Positions 1 to 8,753 of a stretch of 64,000 nucleotides of DNA are shown here, piece by piece. Below the pieces are notes generated by a model. That model saw nothing but the letters and a program-made list of their open reading frames with translations, had not been told where the DNA came from and did no database searches. The stretch comes from Paraphotobacterium marinum (GTDB lineage: Bacteria; Pseudomonadota; Gammaproteobacteria; Enterobacterales; Vibrionaceae). Numbering within the stretch: the stretch's first letter is position 1; every line of letters starts with the position of its first letter. Made by a program: the position numbers and the translations under genes. Location of the stretch: positions 496,001 through 560,000 of the forward strand of contig NZ_CP022356.1 of the NCBI RefSeq assembly GCF_002216855.1, read 5' to 3'.

Positions 1-255
1 GCGGGCGGTGTTGGATTATGTGAATACGTTCAACACTTATCCATGATTGATTATGTTCAAATATCAGCAAGCCTTGAAGACAGAGTAATAGAGTTTGTTG
101 ATCATCTACATGAACACTTTGAAGATCCTTGCCAAATAGAAAATGGAAGTTATGTTGCCCCATCTAAACCAGGATATAGTATAAAAATGTTTGATCAATC
201 AATCGAACAATACTCTTATCCAAATGGCTCTGAATGGCAAAAAAGATTGAAGTGA
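1..255 (+). CDS. L-fuconate dehydratase, C-terminal part (cut by window edge)
   Basis: The frame is open from base 1 and gives 84 residues that match the end of the L-fuconate dehydratase branch of the enolase superfamily: an AGGVGLCEYVQHLSM stretch, then EDRVIEFVDHLHEHF and a PGYS-type tail. Family members remove water from L-fuconate to give 2-keto-3-deoxy-L-fuconate in the cytosol, using Mg2+. The barrel and its catalytic Lys/His residues lie upstream of the window. An internal ATG at 43 is not the start, since the similarity continues upstream of it. The next gene begins 8 bases after the stop, so the two are probably co-transcribed. The identification rests on a short but very characteristic tail and on the pathway genes that follow. 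Confidence 0.85.
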   Translation, partial: AGGVGLCEYVQHLSMIDYVQISASLEDRVIEFVDHLHEHFEDPCQIENGSYVAPSKPGYSIKMFDQSIEQYSYPNGSEWQKRLK

Positions 256-263
256 AGTGTATT

Positions 264-1415
264 ATGATTGATTACTATAACAACAAATTTCCAAATATTT
301 CGGATTTGCAGACAAAAGCTCGAAAAAAAATACCAAAATTTGCCTATGATTATCTCGTGGGCGGTTGTATTGACGAAATTAGTGTCAAAAAAAATATCAG
401 AGACATAGAGAACGTTGAACTTAGAAGTGAATTTTTAAAACCTACAAAATCATCTAGCATAGAAGTTGACTTATTTGGCAAAAAATATTCAGCTCCATTT
501 GGCGTTGCCCCAATTGGTTTACAAGGTTTAATGTGGCCAAAAGCACCTGAAATTCTAGCAAAAGCTGCAAAAGAAAAAAATATTCCATATATTTTAAGCA
601 CTGTTTCTTCGGCTAGTCTGGAGAAAATAGCAGAAATATCTGAGGGTAATGCATGGTTTCAACTGTATAATCCCTCAAAAGAAGATATAAGAATAGATCT
701 ACTTAGGCGTATTAAAGAAGCTGAATACCCGGTCTTAGTAGTTACTGTGGATGTTCCTACCTTTGGTTATCGTCCTAGGGATATTAAAAATGGTTTATCT
801 ATGCCTCCTAAAATGTCTCCTACTAACATTTTTCAGATGATTAAAAGTCCAAACTGGCTTTATAACATGTCTAAGAGCGGTAAACCAGAGTTGAAGACTT
901 TACTTCCCTACATGCCAGAAGGAATGTCGTCAAACGAGCTTGCTGACTTCATGAACAAAACAGTTATGGGAAGTGTCGATTTGGACGGTTTAAAGCCAAT
1001 AAGAGACATGTGGCAAGGACCTCTAGTTATTAAAGGTTTGATTAATCAAAGGGATGTACAAAAAGCTATTGAACTAGGTGCAGATGGAGTCATTATTTCT
1101 AATCATGGTGGTAGACAGCTTGATGTTGGAGAAAGCCCTATCAAACCCTTAAAAAACATTTCAGAAAAATACGGCAACCAAATAAAAATTATGATGGATA
1201 GTGGTTTAAGAAGTGGCTCAAACATTGCCAGCGCGCTTGCATTGGGTGCAGAATTTACTTTCCTCGGTCGCTCTTTTGTGTATGGTGTATCGGCGCTGGG
1301 AGAAAAAGGAGCCTATCACACTATTAATTTATTAAAAACTCAATTAGAGCAAGTAATGGCTCAATTAGGCTGTGAAAATATTCACAACTTACGCCAACAT
1401 CTTGTAGAGATATAG
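264..1415 (+). CDS. lldD: FMN-dependent L-lactate dehydrogenase / alpha-hydroxy-acid oxidase
   Basis: A 383-residue FMN-dependent alpha-hydroxy-acid dehydrogenase of normal length. Visible signatures are the PLVIKGL strand with its lysine, the SNHGGRQLD motif carrying the catalytic histidine, and the FMN-phosphate loop MMDSGLRSG followed by ALGAEFTFLGR. The frame is open back to an ATG at 234 that overlaps the upstream gene. The ATG at 264 is preferred because the family normally starts close to this point and a GAAGTG stretch precedes it. Family members oxidise L-lactate to pyruvate at the inner face of the membrane. Here it lies inside an L-fucose cluster whose last hydrolase releases L-lactate, so it probably drains that product. 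Exact substrate is inferred. Confidence 0.85.
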   Translation: MIDYYNNKFPNISDLQTKARKKIPKFAYDYLVGGCIDEISVKKNIRDIENVELRSEFLKPTKSSSIEVDLFGKKYSAPFGVAPIGLQGLMWPKAPEILAKAAKEKNIPYILSTVSSASLEKIAEISEGNAWFQLYNPSKEDIRIDLLRRIKEAEYPVLVVTVDVPTFGYRPRDIKNGLSMPPKMSPTNIFQMIKSPNWLYNMSKSGKPELKTLLPYMPEGMSSNELADFMNKTVMGSVDLDGLKPIRDMWQGPLVIKGLINQRDVQKAIELGADGVIISNHGGRQLDVGESPIKPLKNISEKYGNQIKIMMDSGLRSGSNIASALALGAEFTFLGRSFVYGVSALGEKGAYHTINLLKTQLEQVMAQLGCENIHNLRQHLVEI

Positions 1416-1428
1416 TAAGGAATAAAGA

Positions 1429-2487
1429 ATGCGTAATTATGGACTACAAAAAAATTTAGTCGGTCAAACCTCTATTAAAATTAGTAATATTGGATTTGGC
1501 GGAGCATCAATTGGTAACTTATTTCGTTCCATATCAAATGAGCAAGCCAATCAAGCTGTTCAGAAGTCAGTTGAACTGGGTATTAACTACTTTGATACAG
1601 CCCCTAGATATGGTCATGGATTAAGTGAAAGAAGATTAGGAGATAGTCTTAGAATCCACGATCGGGAAAAGTTAATTATCTCAAGTAAAGTCGGTAGAAT
1701 TCTCAAACCAATAAGAAATATAGAACCAAATACATTGAGACATGGATTTCAATCACCTATGCCCTTCGATGAAATTTTTGACTACTCCTATCATGGGATT
1801 ATGAGATCTTTTGAAGATAGTCTTCAAAGACTTGGTACGTCGCACATTGATATTATGTATATTCATGATATTGGGGAATTTACTCACCAAGATATGAATA
1901 ATCATTATTATGCACAATTAAAAAATGGTGGGTTTCGTGCTTTAGAAGAATTAAAAAAGGATGGTTCCATCAAAGCCATTGGAATAGGCGTCAATGAAAC
2001 TGAAATCTGTAATAAAATGTTAGATGACTTTCAACTTGATGTGATTCTTCTTGCAAGCAGGTATACTCTTTTAGAGCAAGAGTCTTTGAATCATTTTTTT
2101 CCAAAATGTAAAGAGCTTAAAACATCAGTAGTCATTGGTGGTGCATACAACACTGGAATTTTAGCCACAGGTGTTAACAATTATAAATGCCCTATTTATA
2201 ATTATGAAAAAGCACCTCAGTCTATTATTGAAAAAGTTAGGGTCATTGAAAATATTTGTCTTGAATATAGTGTTTCTCTTCCTGCTGTCGCACTTCAGTT
2301 TGTTCTAGCAAATGAAAATGTTGCCTCTGTGATACCCGGTTTAGCTAAATCTTCAAGAGTCGAAGATACTCTAGCACTTCTAAACCAAGACATACCATCA
2401 GAGTTATGGAGTAAATTAGTCACAAAAGGCATTATTTCTGAAACAGCTCCTTTGCCCAGAAAACAAGTAGAGCTTGACTATCAATAA
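1429..2487 (+). CDS. Aldo/keto reductase, probable L-fucose 1-dehydrogenase (D-threo-aldose dehydrogenase type)
   Basis: A 352-residue aldo/keto reductase. The family tetrad can be placed at D56 and Y61 (FDTAPRYGHG), K87 (SSKVGR) and H146 (MYIHDIG). The opening GFGGASIGNLF and the FDTAPRYGHGLSERRLG block resemble the D-threo-aldose 1-dehydrogenase / pyridoxal 4-dehydrogenase subgroup, which oxidises L-fucose to its lactone with NAD(P)+. It starts 13 bases after lldD behind a TAAGGAATAAAG ribosome site, so it belongs to the same operon. Placement as the first enzyme of L-fucose oxidation is inferred from subgroup and neighbours; another aldose substrate is possible. Confidence 0.8.
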   Translation: MRNYGLQKNLVGQTSIKISNIGFGGASIGNLFRSISNEQANQAVQKSVELGINYFDTAPRYGHGLSERRLGDSLRIHDREKLIISSKVGRILKPIRNIEPNTLRHGFQSPMPFDEIFDYSYHGIMRSFEDSLQRLGTSHIDIMYIHDIGEFTHQDMNNHYYAQLKNGGFRALEELKKDGSIKAIGIGVNETEICNKMLDDFQLDVILLASRYTLLEQESLNHFFPKCKELKTSVVIGGAYNTGILATGVNNYKCPIYNYEKAPQSIIEKVRVIENICLEYSVSLPAVALQFVLANENVASVIPGLAKSSRVEDTLALLNQDIPSELWSKLVTKGIISETAPLPRKQVELDYQ

Positions 2488-2509
2488 AATGAAAACATAA
2501 GGAAAATAG

Positions 2510-3268
2510 ATGAAAAGTATTATCGTAACAGGTGGAGGAAGTGGAATTGGTCGCTCCATCTGTGAAATTTTAGCCAATAATAATTTTACAGTTCAAGTAC
2601 TGGATATGTGCCTTGATTCAGCTTATGAAACAGCATCTCTCATTGAATCTAAAGGGGGAAAAGCTTATCCTCTCAAAGTCGATGTGACTAATTTTGATGA
2701 AGTTAATCAAGCTATCAAAAATATAGGTGAAGCGTTTCAATTGTTTGGTTTGGTCAATAATGCTGGAATCGCTCATATTGGGAATATTGAATCAACAACT
2801 TCCAATGATATGGATAAATTGTATCAAGTGAACATTAAGGGTGCTTTTCATTGTTCTCAGGCTGTGATACCTTTTATGAAAGCTAATAACGAAGGAGTTA
2901 TCGTTAATTTAGCTTCTATAGCTGCAAGTGTTGGTATACAGGATCGATTTGCTTATTCAATGACTAAAGGCGCTGTATTAAGTATGACCTACTCTATTGC
3001 TAGGGATTATATTGATTTTGGGATTCGTTGTAATAGTGTTTCTCCTGCAAGAGTTCATACACCTTTTGTTGATAATTTTATAAAAAATAATTATCCAAAC
3101 AATCAAAATGAAATGTTCGAAAAATTATCCAAATCCCAACCAATTAAAAGAATGGGAACACCAAAAGAAGTTGCCTCAATGGTCAATTACTTATTTTCAG
3201 AAAATGCAGCTTTTATGACAGGTACTGACTTTCCGGTAGACGGCGGCTTCATTAAATTAAATAACTAA
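2510..3268 (+). CDS. Short-chain dehydrogenase, probable 2-keto-3-deoxy-L-fuconate 4-dehydrogenase
   Basis: A classical 252-residue SDR. The TGGGSGIG nucleotide-binding loop is at residues 7-14, NNAG at 83-86, the catalytic set at N108, S136, Y149 and K153, and a PVDGG-type end completes the fold. An aspartate at the end of the second strand (VLDMC) suggests NAD+ rather than NADP+. It follows the aldo/keto reductase by 22 bases with a TAAGGAAAATAG ribosome site. In the non-phosphorylated fucose route an SDR oxidises C4 of 2-keto-3-deoxy-L-fuconate to the 2,4-diketo acid that the next gene's enzyme cleaves. A sugar-level fucose dehydrogenase is the main alternative. Confidence 0.8.
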   Translation: MKSIIVTGGGSGIGRSICEILANNNFTVQVLDMCLDSAYETASLIESKGGKAYPLKVDVTNFDEVNQAIKNIGEAFQLFGLVNNAGIAHIGNIESTTSNDMDKLYQVNIKGAFHCSQAVIPFMKANNEGVIVNLASIAASVGIQDRFAYSMTKGAVLSMTYSIARDYIDFGIRCNSVSPARVHTPFVDNFIKNNYPNNQNEMFEKLSKSQPIKRMGTPKEVASMVNYLFSENAAFMTGTDFPVDGGFIKLNN

Positions 3269-3277
3269 GGAATAAAC

Positions 3278-4171
3278 ATGAAATTACTAAGATTTGGTCC
3301 TAAAGGACAAGAAAAACCAGGTTTAATAGACAAAGATGGAACGATTAGAGATCTTTCTGCTTACATTACAGATGTTAATGGTGATGCGCTTTCTACAGAA
3401 GTATTAAATAAACTTCAAACAATTGATCCAAACACCCTGCCCGAAGTCGATGAAAATACCAGAATAGGGCCTTGTGTTGGCAATGTCGGTAAATTTTTAT
3501 GTGTTGGCTTAAATTATAGTGATCATGCTAAGGAATCTGGCATGGCTTTACCCAAAGAGCCAGAAATTTTCACAAAAGCAACTAGTGCAATCAGTGGTCC
3601 TAATGACAATATTATCAAGCCTAAAAATAGTGATAAATTAGACTGGGAAGTTGAGTTAGCAATTATTATTGGAAAAGAAGCAAAATATGTTGATGAAGTA
3701 GATGCAGAAGATCATATTGCTGGTTACTGTGTCTGTAACGATGTCTCAGAAAGAACTTTTCAATTGGAAAAAGGTTCTCAGTGGGATAAAGGTAAAGGAT
3801 GTGATACTTTTGGACCTATTGGACCATGGCTTGTCACTAAAGATGAAGTCAAAGATGTTTTAAACCTTAAAATGTGGCTAAAAGTTAATGGTAAAACATT
3901 CCAAAATGGAAATTCAAACACGATGGTATTTAAACCCGCTTACATTGTCAGTTATCTTAGTCAGTTTATGAGTCTTCAACCTGGTGATGTGATCACAACA
4001 GGAACACCTCCCGGTGTTGGATTAGGACAAACACCTCCTCATTATCTAAATAGTGGAGACAAAATTGAACTTGGAATTGAAGGACTTGGAACTCAATCAC
4101 AAACTGTTTGCGATTATAAAAGTTCAACAAACGCAATAACCCATAAAGAGCTTGAAACAGTTACAGAATAA
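3278..4171 (+). CDS. Fumarylacetoacetate-hydrolase family enzyme, probable 2,4-diketo-3-deoxy-L-fuconate hydrolase
   Basis: A 297-residue FAH-family enzyme. The catalytic core starts at the GLNYSDHA motif (residues 77-84). The metal ligands are visible as E124 and E126 (DWEVELAIIIG) and D155 (CNDVSER), and the C-terminal GDVITTGTPPGVG loop is intact. In the L-fucose pathway this subgroup hydrolyses 2,4-diketo-3-deoxy-L-fuconate to pyruvate and L-lactate. It begins 9 bases after the SDR behind TAAGGAATAAAC and is the last gene before a terminator, so it closes the operon. Without neighbours it would only be called ureidoglycolate-lyase-like; the pathway assignment rests on context. Confidence 0.82.
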   Translation: MKLLRFGPKGQEKPGLIDKDGTIRDLSAYITDVNGDALSTEVLNKLQTIDPNTLPEVDENTRIGPCVGNVGKFLCVGLNYSDHAKESGMALPKEPEIFTKATSAISGPNDNIIKPKNSDKLDWEVELAIIIGKEAKYVDEVDAEDHIAGYCVCNDVSERTFQLEKGSQWDKGKGCDTFGPIGPWLVTKDEVKDVLNLKMWLKVNGKTFQNGNSNTMVFKPAYIVSYLSQFMSLQPGDVITTGTPPGVGLGQTPPHYLNSGDKIELGIEGLGTQSQTVCDYKSSTNAITHKELETVTE

Positions 4172-4178
4172 AACAAAT

Positions 4179-4225
4179 AATGGATTAATATTTATTATAT
4201 TAATCCATTCGGTTGATTCTTTTTT
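4179..4225 (+). terminator. Rho-independent terminator of the fucose operon
   Basis: A perfect 11-base stem (AATGGATTAAT at 4179-4189 with ATTAATCCATT at 4199-4209) and a 9-base loop, followed after a short spacer by a run of T ending at 4225. It begins 7 bases after the FAH-family stop codon. Confidence 0.75.
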
Positions 4226-4375
4226 AATATATTGATTTATAAGTAAAATATTTTACAAATTAGCTCCTAATTTTAATCCCTAAAAATCATTTTTTATCCC
4301 TATATAGCCCGTTTATCACCTAAAATCTTACTTTTCGCTAGCTCGTAACAAAATTGTTTTCTTACACAAAAAGTA

Positions 4376-5344
4376 TTGTTAAATTTGAGCAGAATTTTAA
4401 ATACAAAAATTTTTAGGAAGCAACATGAAAAAAAATTAATAACAGCCTCTTTTTCAAGTCTAATACTACTAACAGCATGTGGCGGTAGTTCATCTGGCTC
4501 TGATTCAAAACCTGCTCCAAAACCTGAGAAAGTGCAATTTTCTTTTCCAGATAAGACAGTTAAAAATCCGATTTATTATGGTGACAATTTACCCTTACCT
4601 TTTTCTAGTGACAATGGCCTAACTTTAACAAAAACACATTCTTCCATTGATACAGACTCATTAAAAAGCCAATTTATATCAACCATTGGTGCTAATAAAT
4701 CAGATGTCAGAGATTTCACACAGAAGATTAACTGTATAGGTAATGATTGTTATGTTCCAATAGATAGAACTATAACTAATGATCCCAAATATAATTCACA
4801 GGTTCCACTCCACGCATATTGGACAATTTTAAATAATGGAACAAAAAATGATGGCTATCATATTCCCAAAGATAGAACAACGATTGCACAAGATCAAGCA
4901 AATGTAACCATAACTTTCTCTGGTTTTGCGAGTGATAGAGTTTATAATGAGTTCAATAAATATCAACCCATATACTTTAAAGACTATTATTTGATCGATA
5001 ATGGCAAAAACTTCAATGAGTTAGGAAGACTAAACCACTTCTTGGTAGATAATGAGAGCATTCAATTTACAAATTGTGGTGATACAATTTCTAATCCAGT
5101 AGTAACAGTTACCAACTCTTCACCAAAACATAAGTTAGATACTCCTTCGTTCACTAAGAAAGATAATACTTTTACATTTGAAGATGATGTCCAACACGAT
5201 GATAGAAACCCTTTTAATAGAGACGATCAATCTACTATTGTTATCACTTTCTCTAAAATAACTAATACTGATAACTGTAAAATAAATTTGATTGAAAAGT
5301 CAGGTATAAAATTAAATTTAAAAACTGGACAAATGGACCAATAA
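4376..5344 (+). CDS. Secreted lipoprotein of unknown function; start codon out of frame across an A8 tract
   Basis: The frame is open from a TTG at 4376 and encodes a lipoprotein: SLILLTACGG is a clear lipobox, followed by a Ser/Pro/Lys linker and a roughly 270-residue domain with four cysteines that I do not recognise. The better start is the ATG at 4425, which has an AGGAAG ribosome site and begins MKK as lipoproteins do, but it is out of frame. It is followed by eight A (4428-4435), and nine would restore a perfect signal peptide. The TTG has no ribosome site. The layout YxDNxPL plus a short repeat-like region loosely resembles the lipoprotein at 57694-58587. Function unknown. Confidence 0.7.
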   Translation: MLNLSRILNTKIFRKQHEKKLITASFSSLILLTACGGSSSGSDSKPAPKPEKVQFSFPDKTVKNPIYYGDNLPLPFSSDNGLTLTKTHSSIDTDSLKSQFISTIGANKSDVRDFTQKINCIGNDCYVPIDRTITNDPKYNSQVPLHAYWTILNNGTKNDGYHIPKDRTTIAQDQANVTITFSGFASDRVYNEFNKYQPIYFKDYYLIDNGKNFNELGRLNHFLVDNESIQFTNCGDTISNPVVTVTNSSPKHKLDTPSFTKKDNTFTFEDDVQHDDRNPFNRDDQSTIVITFSKITNTDNCKINLIEKSGIKLNLKTGQMDQ

Positions 5345-5372
5345 AATTCTTTAGAATAGTCTTTAATCTAGT

Positions 5373-5401
5373 AAATGAGCATTAATTTTATGCTCATTTT
5401 T
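5373..5401. terminator. Bidirectional terminator between convergent genes
   Basis: A 9-base stem AAATGAGCA / TGCTCATTT with a 9-base loop, a T run on the plus side and an A run on the other side. It separates the lipoprotein from the minus-strand LytTR genes. Confidence 0.75.
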
Positions 5402-5424
5402 AGTTCTAAATAAACAATCGGTAA

Positions 5425-6340
5425 TCAGTTAGTCATAAGACTTAGATATTGTTTTGATGTTGGAATGACATGATTTTCTAAAGATACAATTGTATTATCT
5501 TTTAAGTTCTTTAAATCAAAAAAATCAATATTAATAATAAATGAACGGTGCACCCGAACAAAAGATTTAGGCAAACTAGATTGAATTTTTTTTAATGAAG
5601 TTTTCATTGGAAACTCCTTTTTAGAAGAGACTAAGTCAATGTAATTTCCATCCGCTTTTATATAAATAATATCCTCCTTTTTAACTAGTTCGTCTTTGTA
5701 TAGTCCTTTAATAATAAAAAAATTTTCATGATGCTCACTGGTTTCCTTTAATTTAAATTTTATATCATTTTTATATGAATGAGATATATTATTCACTTCT
5801 GGTTTTTTATTTGTATTAGTATCTTCAGCAAAATTAAATATAAGAGGGATAAATTTCTTAAGAAAAATAAAACCAGTATTAACTGAGTATGTTGTTTAAA
5901 GGATATCCAAAACCGATTTGGATTAGCCCAGTTAAAGTTACCGGTATCAATTGGGCCAATATAATAGGTATTTGCATAAAATGTAGGTTTAATTTTCAAC
6001 ACATATTCAATGGTTACATTAATTAACAGTACCGTCGCTATGATAATAATCAAACTTTTCAACATTAAAAAAATATATATTTAAAGACAGCTTTATAACT
6101 TTTATGCTCTATGGTTAAATCACTAATTTTAATAATAATCAATGCACTCACTATATTAAAAAATAATGCTGTAAGTTGACATAATATTTCAGGATAAAAA
6201 TTATCTATTTCCCAAAACTTGAGGTGTAAAATAGGCGGTATATTCCAAGAGAGATAAGTATAAAGATAAAAGAGAAATGCTAAAGTTTTTTGTCTCTTAT
6301 AGATTAATTTATACAATTTATAAGAATTAAATCTAAGCAT
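5425..6340 (-). pseudogene. Membrane-anchored LytTR transcriptional regulator, broken by two single-base frame breaks
   Basis: Three consecutive open pieces (6340-6065, 6065-5793, 5796-5425) join into one protein of about 305 residues, the size of the intact paralog at 53406. The first two pieces are hydrophobic and form the membrane part. The third is a LytTR DNA-binding domain with IIYIKADGNYIDLV and VRVHRSFIINI. The breaks fall at an A7 tract (6067-6073) and a T6 tract (5803-5808), given on the plus strand; one extra base at each restores a single frame. LytTR domains bind promoter repeats, usually in response to small-peptide or membrane signals. Its start overlaps the end of the next LytTR gene by 8 bases, suggesting coupled translation. 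Either an assembly error or a decayed gene. Confidence 0.8.
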
Positions 6341-7167
6341 AATTCTTCCAAGCTAAATTTAATTCATCAATATATTTTTCTGAAACAGTATATCTATCTT
6401 CATTGATTAATACCATCTCATTGTTATTCAAGTCTAGTACATATTTTAAATTAACAACCACTCCCCTTTTAATCTGAATAAAGTTTCCAGATAGTTCTTT
6501 GAGTAATGTAGTTAATGTTTGTCGCATTGGAAAAAAATGTTCCGTTGTATGAAGGTGAACGTAATTACCTGAAGATTCAACTCTCATAATTTCATTTTCT
6601 TTGACCACTATATTCTGATTTAATGCATTTACAGAAAAATATTTTTCGTTTTGTTTATTACTTTTTGATTTATCACCTGTAACTTCCACAAAATTTGCAA
6701 TTCTATATTTTTTTTAATCAATCTACCTAAAATAAAATAAAAAAATATGAATATCAAAAACATACTACTATTCATAACTTGAAGTGATACAAAGCTTTCA
6801 ACTAAATACTCTATATATGTTAAAAACGATCTTTCCAGAACATATTTTAGAAAAACATGATATATATATGGATATATAAATAGGTAAAGAAAGATTATAA
6901 GAAAGATTTTAAAAAATAAATAATCATGATTTTTGTTAAATAAAAATAAGATTGTCTTTAATGTGATGTAAAAATATATTGGTACAAATAAAAATTTATA
7001 GACCAATTCAGGAATAGTGAAAAAATTAAGATCAGGTTGGAAAGTTGAAATTGAAATTATAAAAAACACACATAATTCAACAAGAAAATTGAATATAAAA
7101 AAGCCAAAACCGTTGAAAGTGCAAGGTGATCATTAACCCAGTAAATATAATTATAATTCTTTTTCAC
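6333..7167 (-). pseudogene. Second membrane-anchored LytTR regulator, broken by two single-base frame breaks
   Basis: The pieces 7167-7069 (GTG start, VKKNYNYIYW), 7069-6629 and 6689-6333 form one protein of about 279 residues: several membrane helices, then a LytTR domain with IMRVESSGNYVHLHT and IQIKRGVVVNL. Breaks lie at an A6 tract (7061-7066) and a T8 tract (6708-6715) on the plus strand. Adding one base at each gives a continuous reading through FIIS and through KKKYRIANFVEVTGDK. The usual HRS of the domain is replaced by KRG, which may alter DNA contacts. It sits between two other LytTR genes in the same direction. The GTG start is provisional because no clear ribosome site precedes it. 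Confidence 0.75.
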
Positions 7168-7339
7168 ATTAAAAATTTATGATTACTAATATCTTAAGTG
7201 TAAACCACTTTTTATTTTTATCAGGTACATTTTATAATATTTGATAATCTAAATGAATTTTGAAAAAAAAATCAAGATGCATAAGTTATTCAAATGAACT
7301 AAAACAAATAAAAATAAGTTATTTTATTGATTACTAAGC

Positions 7340-8356
7340 TTAGTTTCTTGCCCACTTCATTTTAAACTCTTTCTGATTGCTTCTAGAAATAGAGATTTCT
7401 GTATTATTTTTCATAATGGCATACATTTTTCTATCCTCATTATCTATCTTGATATCATTTACTTGATTTATATTTATTAAAGCAGAGCGATGTATTTTCA
7501 TATAAAAATCTGGAAGTTGAGGTAAGATATTTTTCAAAGTGGCTCTAATTAAAAAAGAGTCATCATAAGTAATAAGTTCAACATAATTACCATCAGAGTG
7601 AATGCTGATGATATCTTTAACCGATATAAAAAACTCTTTATTTAACTTTTTGGCTATAAAAACTTCGATTAAATCAACGGGCTCTTTAGCAGTGTTACTA
7701 TCTAGTGCATCACACGGTAAAATAGATTTTTTCGAATTATTATCTGTACTATCTTGTTTTTCCTGAAGTTTGGCATTATACCTCCCAACTTTCTCTAAAA
7801 AACCTCGAGTTAGGATTGTTAACTGTTCTTTTTTTAAAAAAGATACAAAAAATGCATATGTGATTATATGCAAAGCTGGACTTGTACTTATAAATACGTA
7901 ATAAAAAAAACCGTTCCAATTAAAAATAATCTTAAGTCCCTGTAACCAAATATAAAAAAAAGAATGCTGAGCAATGATAGCTTTTCCAATAATTTCCGGA
8001 TGAAAAAGATATATAGATACAATATCCGTCGTAGAAACGGCTATATAAATAAAACAACAATAAAGTAAAATTACGGTTATTAAACAACGAGCTTTGTATA
8101 AAAATGAACATGATTCATTGCTGAAAACTCTGCCCACCCAGTATAGAGAGAAAGCTATAAAAATAAATCCAAACAAATGATTTTCAACTTCTATGAATAA
8201 CTGATATTTTAGTGATGTGGTTACATTCACTGAATCTAAAGTTCGAACTCTTGTGATAGCATTTTGAAAAGTATCAACAAAATATTTAAAAAAAACAATA
8301 CCTAAAAAAATAAAATAGAATGGATTGTTTTTATAATATTTCTTAAATTTATTCAT
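7340..8356 (-). CDS. Membrane-anchored LytTR transcriptional regulator, intact
   Basis: A 338-residue protein with about four to five membrane helices in residues 15-185, a charged linker (about 190-230) and a C-terminal LytTR DNA-binding domain (about 235-338) showing IISIHSDGNYVELI and MKIHRSALININ. No receiver domain is present, so this is a one-component design in which the membrane part presumably senses something and the tail binds DNA. It is the first of three same-strand LytTR genes; the next starts 172 bases downstream. A 47-codon ORF lies just upstream in the same direction. Targets and signal are unknown; the nearby lipoproteins are the obvious candidates. Confidence 0.85.
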   Translation of the reverse strand: MNKFKKYYKNNPFYFIFLGIVFFKYFVDTFQNAITRVRTLDSVNVTTSLKYQLFIEVENHLFGFIFIAFSLYWVGRVFSNESCSFLYKARCLITVILLYCCFIYIAVSTTDIVSIYLFHPEIIGKAIIAQHSFFYIWLQGLKIIFNWNGFFYYVFISTSPALHIITYAFFVSFLKKEQLTILTRGFLEKVGRYNAKLQEKQDSTDNNSKKSILPCDALDSNTAKEPVDLIEVFIAKKLNKEFFISVKDIISIHSDGNYVELITYDDSFLIRATLKNILPQLPDFYMKIHRSALININQVNDIKIDNEDRKMYAIMKNNTEISISRSNQKEFKMKWARN

Positions 8357-8428
8357 AGAATTATCTCAAAATCAAATGGACAATATTGTACATCAATGTT
8401 GGAATCATTCAATGGATTGACTTTCTTT

Positions 8429-8572
8429 TTACAATCGAATCCATGCGTCATCCTCTAAAAATAATTTAATATTTTGTTGAGAATCATCTATTTGAATGTT
8501 TTTTTTATTACTTACATAGTACCAAGTTCTTCTTCTCCTGATATGCAGGATATTTTTTCTTCTAATTTTCAT
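8429..8572 (-). CDS. Small basic protein, 47 residues, unknown
   Basis: An ATG at 8572 is preceded by AAGGA at a 7-base spacing, a very good ribosome site. The frame runs to TAA at 8429. The product begins MKIRRKNILHIRRRRTW, is strongly basic in its first third and acidic near the end (LEDDAWIRL); no signal peptide or cysteine is seen. It lies 72 bases upstream of the intact LytTR gene in the same direction and may share its transcript. A short regulator, a leader peptide or chance are all possible; the ribosome site argues against chance. Confidence 0.45.
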   Translation of the reverse strand: MKIRRKNILHIRRRRTWYYVSNKKNIQIDDSQQNIKLFLEDDAWIRL

Positions 8573-8753
8573 AAATAAATCCTTTTATTTAAATTCATTT
8601 TGACATTTTTTGATAACTAAGCTTCGTTGCATTTTGCAAATATAACATAAGAAATGTGAATTTTTATAAACATTTTATTGATATATTAAAAAATTAACTT
8701 GGCATATTTTATGCAGAATAAAGATGTGTTTGATATTAACTAGGTAAGATTTA

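Noticed and set aside
4187-4260. AT-rich hairpins after the fucose operon as a riboswitch
   Set aside because: Only one simple stem with a T run is present; it fits a terminator.
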